Positions 29,644 to 41,649 of a DNA stretch of 64,000 nt are shown one piece after another (within the stretch, counting starts at the first letter, position 1; each line of letters begins with the position of its first letter). A program made the position numbers and the translations under genes. Source of the stretch: Adiantum capillus-veneris (taxonomy: Eukaryota; Streptophyta; Polypodiopsida; Polypodiales; Pteridaceae); assembly GCA_014529385.2 (NCBI GenBank), contig CM043958.1:119097018-119161017 (forward strand). The letters are read 5' to 3'. The notes beneath the pieces were generated by a model. That model saw only the letters and a list, made by a program, of their open reading frames with translations, had not been told where the DNA came from and searched no databases.

Positions 29644-31910
29644 TTGAGAAATCTCACTCGAGCTATGGTAAGACTCCTCAAGGATGCAATCAAACAGATG
29701 AGACAAAGCAAGATAAGAGTTCACAGTGAAGGGTGTGGCTACAAGTGTCAAGTATGCTTGACAATAGAGGATCTAGGAAAGTGTGGAGCTATTGTGTACA
29801 TGCACAATAGCATAAAAAAATTGGTTGAGATTGTATTATGTCTAAAGCAGAATGAGTCTATGTTTCATAAGCTCTCTTGCTTGAAGGGAGAATGTGATCA
29901 ATGTGGATCGCAACGGTTAGTGCTTTGTCCAAAAGAAGAATCTAAAAATGCATTGTAGATTTAGTAAAGGTTTTTGAAGGCGTTGCATTAGCCCATCAAG
30001 AGGGTAATAAGCGCAAAGATCTACTGGTCAAGGAAATTGGATGTGCAGATTTTACATCCTTCCTTAAAAATCATATAACCACCTACATCATACACAATTT
30101 TATTGCAAGGTGGCAATCTCAGCAATTCAAAGACAACATTCAAAGGTTTCCTAGAGACGTGGTAGTCTCAATTATAGACTTTGCTTAGAATTACTCTTTC
30201 AAGGAGAAAAATGAAATCCAATCAATGCATTACATCTTTGATGACAAAGAGCATGAAATATTGTTTGTGCAACATTGTATGCAACTGCATAATGTGTGGC
30301 TACACGAGCAAGGAATCAAATCCTTGAAGGGGAACTGGGTCTAGTCAAACGTGCTGCTCAATTCAAGGCATCCATGCCATTTTTATTTATGTCAAGGTGT
30401 TCTAGCTTATCTGATCTCTTGAACATGATTTCAAGTTTCTTGTTTTTTCGTAGCCTTTGAGACGTGTCATTGATCTAGGTACTACTCTTTGACTGGCATT
30501 GAGATGCTATGGAGTTTCTTTGCATTGGGCCACGGCCCCGGGGGATTTACCATAGAAAACTTACCGCACCACATACGTGTAGGGGAGGGGAGTTTTTTAC
30601 AAGTTACGTAAGTGTATAAGTTAGGGGCAGGCCCCCAATAATTTATCTCCCAAGCTAAAAAATAAGAGAGGGGAGTATCATCTTTAGGGGGGGGGGGGCA
30701 ACCTGACCCGGGTTAATTACTTGTAACAATTGGTCATTGATGTGCACTAGAACTCGCATGAATTTAGGGAAATGTTTTTATCAGGTCACACATTGAATTT
30801 TGATTGAAGCCGGTCATAGATAAGGGCTGATTGAAGCCGGTCATAGATAAGGGCTGATTTGGAGCAGATCAAGGGTTGATTTACACTAGCTTAGGATGGT
30901 TCAAAATTGGAGAGTAGCCAGAGTGCAAGCTGATCAGGCACATAGTTTGAAAGTCAAACTAAGACACATTGATGGTACATCTAGTTATCAATAGAAGTGG
31001 CTCCTTAGTACATTGACAGTCACTATGCTACACACTCTTTGACTAGTTTTACTCCATTGGATCATGTGAGGCCTAAATTTTATATGTAAGATAGGATATG
31101 ATAGTTTTCTTCATTGATTGTTGTATAAGCTTAGATATAGAGGTTTTATCAAAGTTGCCCGCTAGCAGATGGTGTCTTGTTTTGTACATAGAGTGAATTC
31201 CTAGGGGCCATGGCAAAGAAGAGCATGATGGGGCTGGTGAAATTGTCAAAAAGGCTCTGACACATGAGCAATTGAAATCTGACACATTGCACATGAAGTG
31301 TGCCAACAATGTGGCTAGTTCCTTGAAACATAAATTTCATGATGATGAAAGCACCCGGTCAGAGGTGACTCAATTTTTTTGGGACGTCAAAGTGGCTGAT
31401 GTGACGAGGGAGAGGAAATGGAATTGCAAGCGACTGGAAGGGTCATGCTCTTTGCATTGTGCGAATGGACACTCTAGGAATGACAAGTGTGCACTTCGCT
31501 ACATAGCTCTCTCATGTATTTGTCAGTTTTGTATGTCACAACATTGGAGGTGATGCCTTAACAACACACATGTCAAAAACTCAAAGTATATTGCCATCAA
31601 ACACTTGGATATCAGCGATGAAGAAAGTGATCAGTCAAATGATGATGAAGGATTAGATTTGACTATGTATGGTTGGCATCATGATGCCATTGGTGATACT
31701 CTGCATGTAGGTGACAACTTTGCCATGAATACGAATGAAGACGGAGAAGACTTATACATCTTGAGGTGCTTAAAGGAGAAATACAAAACAACACAAGCTC
31801 TAAGAGATTCTTGGGACAATTGCATTTTTTTGAATTCCTATTTGGTTGAGGGCTATTACTATGAGCTAGTTGATGTTACTGAGGACGTTTATTACATACC
31901 TCATGACTAG
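29644..31910 (+). pseudogene. Decayed DDE-like transposase gene
   Basis: Three blocks in order look like one protein. Block 1 (29644-30340) has a Cys-rich part (CGYKCQVCL, ECDQCGS), then the motif VVVSIIDFAxNYSFKEKNEIQ and LFVQHCMQLHNVWLHEQGI. Block 2 ends at 30536 with LWSFFALGHG. Block 3 (31215-31910) resumes EEHDGAGEIVKKALTHEQLK, followed by Cys-rich and acidic segments to a stop. I recall DFAENYS...EIQS and GHGKxxxDGxG patterns from transposase-like proteins scattered in plants and animals, with probable RNase H fold. The superfamily name is uncertain. Stops, frameshifts and a 668 bp insertion disable it. Confidence 0.55.
30537..31204. mobile_element. 668 bp insertion with 10 bp target duplication
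   Basis: The transposase reading stops at GGGCCACGGC (30527-30536) and resumes after GGGCCATGGC (31205-31214), a 10 bp duplication with one mismatch. Between them is non-coding DNA with a G run and a 26 bp tandem word (TTGAAGCCGGTCATAGATAA, twice near 30801-30850). Terminal inverted repeats are not obvious. The 9-10 bp duplication length fits a Mutator-like insertion, but that is inference. Confidence 0.55.
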
Positions 31911-32740
31911 CCAAAAGTGTTGTTGGCATTCCACTTGGTTTGATCCATCAAGATACCTTTGGAACCCTTGCATGGAGAGCCACATCCAGATTATCTCCAC
32001 AGGTTTATGAAAATGTGTACAATAGCAAGCCAACGATGTTGTAGGCCTTTGTATCTTTGAGCCTAATAAACAGTTGTTTTGTTGCAATTATTGGTTGTCG
32101 TACCTAAGTCCACCCAAAACACCTAATCACAAATATAACCTCTTGATTCTCTTTTCTCTTTCTACAGTCCATATGTTGTGTGTTTTTCTCTCTCCCACCG
32201 CCACTTCTCACATGATATCAGAGTGCCGATTTTTGGCAAGCATACAAGGCAAATGTAGTAGTGTTCTCATGGTTGTAAAGTGTGGGAGACGCTCTCTTTA
32301 TAAAAGGGACTGGGAGACTCTTGCCTGCATTTTTAATGTGGTGAAGCCCTTGAGGTGCTTGCATTTTTCAGCCCTCTTGCAGACAAATGTTTGGAAAATT
32401 GCACAGGAGAGGAGGTTGTGTTTGTGCAGGAGGTGGCTTGGGGGAGGGGCTTGTCCGTGTTGTTAGTCTCTATTCTGGACACTCTGACTTTAGAGGAATA
32501 ATCACAAAAGGCTTATCTACATGACAACAAGCTGACTATGTCCCATTTATGGTACCAACATGTGTACTTCAAAGTAATTTTAAACTTATTGCAGTTCAAG
32601 TTTCAAGAATCTGACTCCTAAGCGACTTACATGCTGATGAGCATGAACATGCGCTATAGAGATAAAACTATCAATGAGGTTGACCCTACCGACTTTCTCT
32701 ACATGTTGAGATGCTTTTTCGGAACAAGTCATGAGTAAAA
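31911..32740. other. Intergenic, no gene recognised
   Basis: The open frame at 32074-32466 has no known motif and mixed composition. This may include the 3' untranslated part of the transposase-like gene. Confidence 0.4.
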
Positions 32741-33534
32741 GAGGTCTCACCACCATATTCTTTCTCAGCCTTGTTAGATTGCTTCTTTGAGCGGTTCATC
32801 TCTGATGCTCGCATCTTTTTGGATTGTCCAGCTGCACCATAAAGAGACACATCAGTAAAAATAATTCAATACCTGTAGGGAGCCAAGTCCTATAGCCAAA
32901 ACAACTTATCATAACCATATCACTAAGGAAGATAGGGAAATCTGGATCTGCATCACCTTTAACCATGCATTGCACCACTTCCACCCCCTCTTGTGCTACA
33001 AAATTTGGCATCTTAACATCAACATCTTCCATTGGTTCAGTTTCCTTTAATTCTCATTCACCTAGTGTCTGTTCAGAGGACTCCACCTCAGCAATTGGGG
33101 TTTTTTCAATTTCCACATGCGAGCCTTCCTTGCAAGCGAGAGTTTTATAACTTGCCAAGGATGAGCCTTCCCTGCCACTTGGAGTTGACCGATCATCAAA
33201 TTGCATGTATGTGTCTATGATGTGGGCGTTTAGAGTTGCATTAACATTCAACTTTGGCATCTCAGCTGGTAATGTTTCCACATATGGCATATGACTGGAA
33301 CCTGCAACTACACCACAGAAGTTGTAGCTTGTGTAATCAGAAATATTTCTTGCATTCTTAGCAAATTCTATTAATCTCATAGACATGGAGAATAGAAAAC
33401 CAACCATTATGCACACGCATCAACTTTGCCAATTCCAGAATACTTTGCTTACAGAAGGGTTTGGTACGTTATTTCTCTGACCCAACCCATCCAACAAAAC
33501 ACAAAGCATGGTATGCATCGCCACATGCTAGTGT

Positions 33535-33554
33535 ACACACACACACACACACAC
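33535..33554. repeat. (AC)n microsatellite
   Basis: Ten AC units, lying inside the putative intron of the minus-strand gene-like region. Confidence 0.95.
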
Positions 33555-33892
33555 TACTTTGGAAGCCACCAAACCTAGACCACATGCAACATGTTGCTGG
33601 AACAGTCACTTTGGTATGTCAGTGACTCCCATGCTCACCAGTTGTGGGGCATTGCAACATTGATTGACCTCTCTTTACTTGATCTAGCAAGCTCTCACAA
33701 AATGTGATTTGAGTAGCACATGTATCTTTTGAACCTTGATTGTACCTTGAATTTGAACTACCATATAAAAAGCTACCATATTTCTTAGCTTCACAAAATA
33801 ACTTTAATCCTAGTCTAATGGTAGAATTTGTGATTTCCACCACCATCACTAAGATTTGTGAACCATTGGTCAATAAACTTGCATTGGTACTT

Positions 33893-34325
33893 ACAAGAAG
33901 TGCCATCATCTACTCAATCACAGTCAAATGGTGGATTTTGAGAGTTGTACCTATTTCCTAAAAGATCTATGAAGCACCAACAATGCCTCATTGGTAACTA
34001 CAAAAGGTACCATGGTGTGTATAATCACAATCACATGGTGGAATTTGAGAGTTGTGCCTCATTCCTACCATCCCTAGGCTTTGTGAAGAACCCATACAGC
34101 TCCATTGGTACTTATATAAAGTACCATGACATATTTAATACTTGTTAAATGGAAGTTTGTGTAGTTCAATCTACTTGTGCCTTGTTAAGTACCAAAAAGA
34201 CTCCATTGGGACTTGTGGAAAATACCATGTAAAACATAATCAAAGTCAAGTGTTGAATCTTGAGAGTTGTACTTGTCAAGTAATATCCCAAAACTCTAAG
34301 AACCACTTAGAAAGTTCACATGGTA
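33893..34325. repeat. Diverged ~100-115 bp minisatellite
   Basis: Copies start near 33893, 33990, 34104 and 34205 with ATTGGTACTTA.AAAAGTACCAT and share AATGGTGGA.TTTGAGAGTTGT. The units are well diverged. They fill the gap between the two exon-like pieces of the minus-strand gene. Confidence 0.75.
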
Positions 34326-34911
34326 TTCACATTGCACTTAAAAACCTAAATGCAAGGTTTAATTCTAATACACATCGTATTGATCTTGATGCATACCTCT
34401 GTACGATCAACGTCATCTCTAATCTTTGAGTTGCTTGCATCAGCCCCTAGAGCTATCAATGCACTTGAGAGAGAAATGACTTTTGCATCAATTACCATCA
34501 CCTCAAAATTAGATGCACCACATGCTCCTCCTTCGATGCTGTCTTTTAGTGTTTGAAGCTCAGTCAATTGCCCTTGAAGCACTACTACACGTAAAGATTT
34601 TCCCTCTATCTTCCACATGCTCTCACTTTTCTCTTGTAGTTTCATTTGTACAAACTTTCTCCAAGTTAAGACACAAACATCATATATGCTCCTACTTCTT
34701 GAGTTAGGATCTCTTTCAATTGAGGTTCCTCACATTCTTATCCATGACTTAGACCTATAAATTTTCCTCTCCCAGCCACAATGTGGGTTCTCCATTGTGA
34801 CTATCATCACCACAATTTTGGAAGATCAAGAATCGCTCATTAATCGCACACATACTACATCACATGTTACTTTGGTCCCACGGGTCATATTTGACCTTCA
34901 AGGACGATAAT

Positions 34912-34915
<4 letters not shown>

Positions 34916-34992
<77 letters not shown>
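34916..34992. repeat. (CT)n followed by (CTAT)n microsatellite
   Basis: About 58 bp of uninterrupted CT passes into four to five CTAT units. The length makes it highly mutable. Confidence 0.97.
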
Positions 34993-35229
34993 CCTCACAT
35001 CCATGAGTTTTGTGCTTTCCCTCGGCTCACTGCTCACACTAGGAGATTTTGGAGATCATTTAGAGGGCCTTGTAAGAAATTCTATTTCTCTCGTTAGAAA
35101 ATCTTGATAAAAGGTGCCCGATGCTCACATTTGTTGACTACATCCAAAAGGACAACTACACTCTTTTAAAAGTGAATCTCACATCGTGTAGTTTTTAAAT
35201 CTCAAAAAAGTAGTGACATTAATATGAAA

Positions 35230-35672
35230 TCATAGAGCTATTATGTGGAGATGAAATGTGATGATTTTGGCACCATCAATTATCCAAAACATCCAAAATC
35301 CTAAGAAATGGTTGGTTGTCTACTTGTCTCAATCAGACACCCGGAGAGGTCAAAAAGGCCAAAAAAAGCCTCTAAGATGGCTTTCTCCTTATGGCATGTA
35401 GACGGCTTTTGGTTGAGGGCCTCCCCATGCCATGAGGAGAAAGCCCCTTTAGAGGAGCTTTTGGGACTTTTTTGCCACTCATAGTGTTCAATTGAGCCTC
35501 CTATGCAGGCCATGAGGAGAAAGCCACTTTAGAGTCGTTTTTTTTTACCTTTTTAGCCTTTTGAAGTGTCCAATTGAGGCAAGTAGACAACCATCATTTT
35601 TGTGCATTTTGAATGCATTGGTGGTGTTAAAATCATCAAATTTCACCTCCAAATGATAGTTCTATTATTCTA
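35230..35672. mobile_element. Foldback / MITE-like inverted repeat
   Basis: The left arm 35230-35397 and right arm 35508-35672 are reverse complements over about 165 bp with perhaps 20% mismatch. Shared pieces include GGTTGTCTACTTG / CAAGTAGACAACC and TGGCTTTCTCC. A second inverted match further out (ATTTAGAGGGCCTTGT at ~35057, complement at ~35885) suggests the symmetric unit may span about 880 bp. It has no ORF; target duplication was not found. Confidence 0.65.
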
Positions 35673-37170
35673 AACAAATAAACTGATGATGTATACCTTG
35701 TCAAGTGATTGGATGTCTACCATATGAAAATGACAATTAAATAAAAAGTTCACCATTGTGAACAAATACTTCTAAATTGAATGAGTAGGTGAAAATTATA
35801 GTCTTTTTGCTTATTTTGGCTTGCATTTTCTATGTAATGTAGCATTTTTAGTGATTGGACACACTTATTTTTCTCTCTCCTCCACAAGGCCCTCTAAATT
35901 ATCTTTGAAATCTTCTAATGCAACATAAATATCCCAACAACTCAAGAACATGGAAACCATAATAAGAGAGAAGCAATGTCTAATCTTACACAATCCTACT
36001 CTAATCATGCAAGCCTCAACACACACACACTCTAATCAAGGACACACATAAAGAAAATGCAAGACAAGTGAGGAATTGGAGAGAAGAGAGAGTGATTAAG
36101 TGAAATGAGAGACTAATCAAGCATAAATCAAAGCAATATTAACACACAAAGACAAGAGACAGAAGCATAGATATACGTAGCTTTGCACTAGAGATCCAAT
36201 GTTAGCTACAATCTATAAGAGACACTCTATCTGCATAGCCATCTTCTTCTCCTTCTCTACACTCAACCCTAGCTCTCAAAAGAATTAGCTTCAAATTATT
36301 GCATTTTTCACATATGTACCTAGGTTTTCTACAAACGCCTCACCCAAAGCATAAAAATGGAGATATTCATACAATTTAGAGCTTGTAATGAGCCCATAAA
36401 TAGGCAACAGCTACAAAGGTTGGAATCCTCTAGCATTCCCTCCCATCCCCCCCCCCCCCTCCTAAACTTAAGGATTGTAATCCTCTAGCATTCCTATGAG
36501 GTCCCTGCTCCCTTCCAAGAGGAGCAGAGTACCTTTGGTAGGTCTCCAATCCTGAGAAAGAAAAACCAACGGACATTGCCTTAGATACTATGTAGCCACG
36601 TACATGAACCGTTAGTGAAGGATTGGTGCTATCTTGCTATACGGAGCGTGACCACCATAACCCTATTTAAACACTGTATGTAATTAATTATACCTAAGAG
36701 TATAAACCTTATAGTGACCAACCTGTGCGCTTTTTTCCCATGTTTCAAAAGCACAGCCGCCAAGGTTTATCTCTTCTAAGATTTATGACTTTTTTTTATT
36801 AAAAAAAACTCCTAGCATTGAAAAGTTACCCAACTCATCGGGTTCACCCATCCATAGAATGACCATGAGGCTATCATTCTATGGGAGAATGATACCATGA
36901 GGGTACCATTCTCCCACTTTCCACACCACATTCATCCTTCTTTTGTTACCTAATTACTACCACACTATTTAAACATACATGTTCCTTTACCTTATTTATG
37001 ATACTCGTTCATTAAAACAGCCCTTCAAACAGTTTTACAAAGATTAATCAAGCAAGAAGTAGTCCATTTTTGAACCAACAACTTTTGGATTAGGTTCACT
37101 TAAGAATCTCTACTTGTGCCATTAGGTTCGATTGGTATATACATTATTCATAAAAACCCTTGTCATCCTG
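35673..37170. other. Intergenic, no gene recognised
   Basis: AT-rich, without protein-like ORFs. A C run lies at 36450-36461 and a small hairpin (AGAATGATA...TACCATTCT) near 36885. Confidence 0.4.
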
Positions 37171-37263
37171 AGCGTCCCATACCTCTCAACAAGTACTTAT
37201 TGTGCCAACTTGGGCGTACTCCCACCATAGCAACAACGGTGCCAAACCGAGCGTCATCCTCAT

Positions 37264-37548
37264 GCCATGGCAAAACATAACTGCAGTATCCAACTAGGCC
37301 ATCTTGGGTGTCCTCCGACCGCAGCATCAGCTATGCTATCGTAGACGTCATCTCACGCCTCAAAAACTGCCACCTAATGCCACTTGTGCCACCCTGGACG
37401 TCATCTCACGCCATGGAAAAACATAACTGCAGTATCTAGGTGGGCCATCTTGGGTGTACTCCCATCGTAGCATCAGTTGTGCCACCTTGGACGTCATCTT
37501 CCGCCTCGGTAGCTTCCACCTAATGCCAATGTTAATGAGTAGAGAGTC
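37264..37548. repeat. 147 bp tandem duplication
   Basis: Two copies begin CCATGGCAAAACATAACTGC (37264) and CCATGGAAAAACATAACTGC (37411). Each holds GGCCATCTTGGGTGT and GGACGTCATCT. Sub-units resembling GTGCCACCTTGGACGTCATC recur inside each copy. No protein is recognised. Confidence 0.8.
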
Positions 37549-38407
37549 TTGAGGGAAACCATACCGAAAGTATTGAACATACATTCTTTCCTATGGAAAA
37601 CAGCTTAACCAAACATTTTTTTCTACTTTTCATACATATGCCAAAATTCTTGGGGTTAAGCCCCTTGGTTTTGGTCTGTGTTTTCCTTTCCTAAGGTGAT
37701 TAATATATCTCTATGATCTCTCATGTGCAATGATGCATAACTTGAAATTACATCACTAACCTTTACCATAGCTCCAGTTGGTCCGATTGGTGGAGACATA
37801 GCATGTTCCACACGATTTCCTCCGTTACTTGTACTGGCTTCATGATCATTACCACCTTGGGTTAAGGCATGCTTTGGAGTCATTTTTTTGTACTACACTT
37901 AGGTTATACACTTAGAACTTTAAATTGGTCAATTTTCCCATTAATTTTCTTGAAATCTAAGATCGTTTTTACATATAAGTAACCTTATTATTTTCTTGAA
38001 TATTACTTTACTAAAAATTTCCAAAGAGAATCTGTAATTTGAACCCTTGCCAATTCGAATTCGCAAGGCTTAGTGTTACTACACTACACCTAATTTCTAT
38101 ATATCATTTTACCTAATCTTAATTGATCAAGCATACAGTGTGTAAACTACGAAATTGAAAGTTTAAAAATGCATTACTTTTATGCATGACATTTCTAATC
38201 CAATTCTAATTTCAATTTCTATACTTCAACTACATCAATTTTTACTATTATTCAAAATAACAATTAATCTAATTGATAATAAAATTGGTGAATGAGAATT
38301 TCATTATGCATAATAAGAGTGTGATGAGTACTCTTATGTATTAACTTTCAATTAACTATGCATAAGTCAATAGTTAAGATGTACTAACTAGAGAGAGTAG
38401 GTATAAT

Positions 38408-38812
38408 TAGAGAGATTAGAGTAAGAGAGAACACACACACATCCTTTTTGAAACTAATTGAATCTTAAAAATCTATTAGAGAGATTAGAGTAAAAAAGAG
38501 CATACACGCATCCTTTCTAAAGCTGATTGAATCTTACTAATGCACTGGAGAAATTAGAGTAAAAGAGAATATACACACATCCTTTTTTGAAGCTAATTAA
38601 ACTTTACTAATCCACTAGAGAGATTAGAGTAAGAGATAATACACACATCCTTCCTAAAACTAATTGAATCTTACTAATCCATTAGGGAGATTAGAGTAAG
38701 AGATAATACACACACATTCTTCCTAAACCTAATTGAATATTATTAATCCATTAGAGAGATTAGAGTACGAGAGAATGCACACATCATTTCTAAAGCGAAT
38801 TGAATGCTTAAT
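38408..38812. repeat. ~68 bp tandem array, six copies
   Basis: Each unit reads approximately AGAGAGATTAGAGTAAGAGA, then ACACACATCCTT, then a TAATTGAATCTTACTAATCC stretch. Six copies with about 10-20% divergence run head to tail. It is a local minisatellite in AT-rich DNA. Confidence 0.85.
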
Positions 38813-39594
38813 TAATGTGTACCATACTAATCCACTAGAGTTTTGCCTCTCTTAGTGGTTTGTGGATGCCTTCTCTCTAAGAGAAGTGGAAGAACTTCAT
38901 GAGTGTTATAGAGGCAATTTCTATGTCAAAAGTGTGAGTATGGGTGCTCTATTTATAGAAAAAAAAAAAAAACGTTTAGCTTTTTTTAATTTAAAAAATA
39001 TTTTTATTTATTTAATTATTTTTTAAAAAAATATTTATTTTTTCTAAAGTTCATACCCGCGTTTTTTGGTCCCCTTGTGGTACCCATCAACTTGACCAAT
39101 TTGTCCTCATCATCAAGAGATAAGGCCACACAGTCTCCTCATTAAGATTAGTCAAGACTAACCTCTCCTTTCCATGTGACTGTGTGTCCCACTTTGTCCC
39201 CTCCTATGTGAGTCCTTGTGCCTTCATGTGTATTATTTTGACTTTATAATTAATCTATTTATTTCTTTAATGATAAATTACTTTACATTCTTAAGCTAAA
39301 CTTTACAATCTTAGAATAAACTTTACAGTAGTAAGAGAAAATTCTACAATCAGTTAAATAAGTCTTGCAGTATTTTGTATAGCTAAACATGTCACAATTT
39401 TATAGCATACATTTGAAATTCTAGGTTTTCTCATCCTATGGTTCATAATTTGAACTCGAATATCTTAAATAATGAGCGATGGCTGAAAAATTCAATTGCA
39501 TAACAGACCTTGTGTGAAATTTGGAAGTAGAGACCTTACAATCTTCCCAATTTAGAATTTGAGATGCTATCATCTCAAGAACAGTGAAGGGTAA

Positions 39595-40010
39595 TCCTTA
39601 AGAAGGGTTGTCTCTTCTTCCCAAGTAGCATCTTCTACAAGAAAATCCTTCCATAAGATAAGATGTTCTCTTATCTGAAGCTATAAAGGTTATCTTGACT
39701 GGGATTAACTAAGCCACCTTAGTAAGCTAGTCGACAATGACCATGATTGAATCATATCCAGCTTGAACACAAGGAAACCCGGTGATAAAGTCTATGATAA
39801 TACATTCCCATTTCATTTGGGGAATATCTAAAGGATGTAATTTACCTGGCATCTTTAGTCTCTCCTCTTTAATCCTTTGACAAGACAAACACTGCTTGAC
39901 ATAGCAAAGAACATCACCCTTCATACCTTGCCAATAGTAACTTCTGCGAACTGCATTTCAGAGGGTTTTGGCATAATCTGGATTTTCTAAAGTAAGGCCA
40001 TCATGTACTT
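39595..40010 (-). pseudogene. Integrase N-terminus joined to chromodomain (core deleted)
   Basis: Minus-strand reading: EVHDGLTLENPDYA, SYYWQGMKGDVLCYVKQC and LSCQR give the zinc domain. WECIIIDFITGFP and SIMVIVD give the first catalytic Asp region and the following strand. After IASDKR the sequence jumps to LWKDFLVEDATWEEETTLL, a chromodomain. About 200 residues containing the other two catalytic acids are missing, so the product would be inactive. Confidence 0.82.
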
Positions 40011-40239
40011 CATATAGGATAGAATTCCTTAGGAAAGAATCCTTAGGTATGCATAGTCAATTCCCATAGTAAATTTCCCATCTTCCAAGGAATAATGTAG
40101 AGGTTTAGGCTGATTTGATGATACCCTCTCTTCACGTAGGATATTAGCAAGCATCTGGTAGTCTGCATCTCTAAGAGAAGCATCCGCGACCTTGTCTAAA
40201 ATAGGGTTGTTAGCCATGGAAATCGCCCCCAAAAAAGCT

Positions 40240-40580
40240 TTATGGCCTAGGGCATCTGCCACAACATTATCCTTACCTGGTCTAAATTTAATATCAAAAT
40301 CATATTCGTGCATGAGCTCTATCCATCTCCTTTGTCTCGTGTTAAGGTTAGGTTGGGTAAAAATCCCCTTAAGGCTCTTGTGATCTCTTACCAATTGGAA
40401 TTTGCATCCCAATAGATAATGTCTCCATAGCTTGAGAGCATGAATAACTGCTAGCATGTGTAGGATAATTCACTTCATGAATCCTAAGCTTCCAAGAAGT
40501 GTAAGCTATAGGCCTTCCTTCCTGAGCAAGGACTCCTCCTAATGCAAGGTCACTAGCATCTATGATCACTTCAAATTCTT
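40240..40580 (-). pseudogene. RNase H of chromovirus B
   Basis: FEVIIDASDLALGGVLAQEG gives the first Asp. After a frame break come MLAVIHALKLWRHYLLG, FQLVRDHKSLKGIF (TDH changed to RDH) and KDNVVADALGHKA (last Asp). It continues from RT on the same strand and leads to the integrase zinc domain. Confidence 0.85.
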
Positions 40581-41259
40581 GGGTGAAGTCTGGAAGTTTT
40601 AGAAGAGGTTCTGAAGAAAGATACTCCTTAAGTTGTTTGAAGCAAGCTTTATGTTGTCCTTCCCAAAGTATCATAGCTCCTTTCTTTAACAAGTTGGTTA
40701 GTGGTGCAGCTTTAAGAGCATAGTCCTTTATAAAGATCATATACCACCCTTTGATACCTAAGAACCCTTTAACTTTGGTTTGTGAAGTGGGTTGAGGCCA
40801 TTCCACAATATCCTTGACTTTTTCAGGGTCAACAGAGACTCCTTCACGTGAAACGATAAACCCTAAGTAACAGACCTTAGGGGTGAAGAATGTACATTTG
40901 CTTTTCTTTGCATACAACTTATTTTGGCATAAAAGCTCTAACACTTTCCTAACATGTCCTCCATGCTCTTCCTCTGATTTGGAATAAATTAAGATATCGT
41001 CAAAGAATACTAGGAGAAAATCGTCCAAGAATTCTCTAAAGATATCGTGCATCAGATGATTGAAAGTTCCAGGAGTATTCGTAAGTCCAAAAGCCATTAG
41101 TGTAAATTTGTAATGACCATAACGAGTGTTGAAAGCTGTTTTGGAGATATCAGCCTCCTAGATTTGAATTTGATGATAGCCAGATCAAAGATCGATCTTT
41201 GTGAAAATTTTGGCTCCATGTAGTCTGTCTAGCATCTTGTCAATGTGAGGAATTGGATA
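40580..41259 (-). pseudogene. Reverse transcriptase, main part, chromovirus B
   Basis: Minus-strand motifs: YPIPHIDKMLDRLHGAKIF, the KIDLxSGYHQIQI box, MAFGLTNTPGTFNHLM, VFFDDILIYSKS (catalytic, about 40996-41007), YLGFIVSREGVSVDPEKV and ILWEGQHKACFKQLKEYL. Coding is cut at 41259 by the left end of the 9.6 kb transposon and resumes at 50876. Confidence 0.9.
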
Positions 41260-41290
41260 CATTAGGAAAAATATGAACCCCAAAAGGGCC
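41260..41290 (+). repeat. Left terminal inverted repeat of 9.6 kb element
   Basis: It starts CATTAGGAAAAATATGAACC and ends CCAAAAGGGCC; 31 of 31 bases match the right end in inverse. Confidence 0.93.
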
Positions 41291-41649
41291 TTGTAAGAAT
41301 CCCTAATTTTAAGGGATTAAGACTAAAAATGTGTGTGATTTAGGAGACAAGGCCATTGAATGAGGGTATTCTCATAGGCTTTTTTTAAGGCTATCATAGG
41401 CTTTTTGTAGGTTGAAATAGAGGCTAGGGAGGGAGGATAGGTACATTCTCTCTCTACCCAAAAGAGTGGTGGTCCTTATGACTCAAGGGCGTCCATAGCC
41501 TCAACCCAAAAAATCATTTTTAAAAAAAAACCTTCACTTTTACTCAAAACTTCTCTCCAACCTATATGTATACCCAAAAATCAATTCTCTCTCTCTCAAA
41601 ATCTCACTGCTAGACCTACTCAATATCAAACTTCCCACCTTTTTTTATT

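Larger units (their letters stand above)
32740..34645 (-). pseudogene. Exon-like pieces of an unrecognised spliced gene
   Basis: On the minus strand an N-terminal exon (34645 to ~34395) reads MWKIEGKSLRVVVLQGQL, then ALIALGADASNSKIRDDV, and ends at a good donor, CAGAG|GTATGC. A second exon begins after TTGCAG (about 33300) and runs through SSHMPYVETLPAEMPKLNV and VKMPNFVAQEGVEVVQCMVK. A short intron (about 50 bp, GTATTG to GTGCAG) precedes a basic piece, SKKMRASEMNRSKKQSNKA, at about 32810-32740. One in-frame TGA lies at about 33052. I do not know the family. It may be a host gene fragment or a transposon ORF. Confidence 0.45.

Noticed and set aside
37656-37883. Minus-strand 75-codon frame starting MTPKHALTQGG
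   Set aside because: Too short, no recognised motif, no flanking exons found; could be an exon but unsupported.
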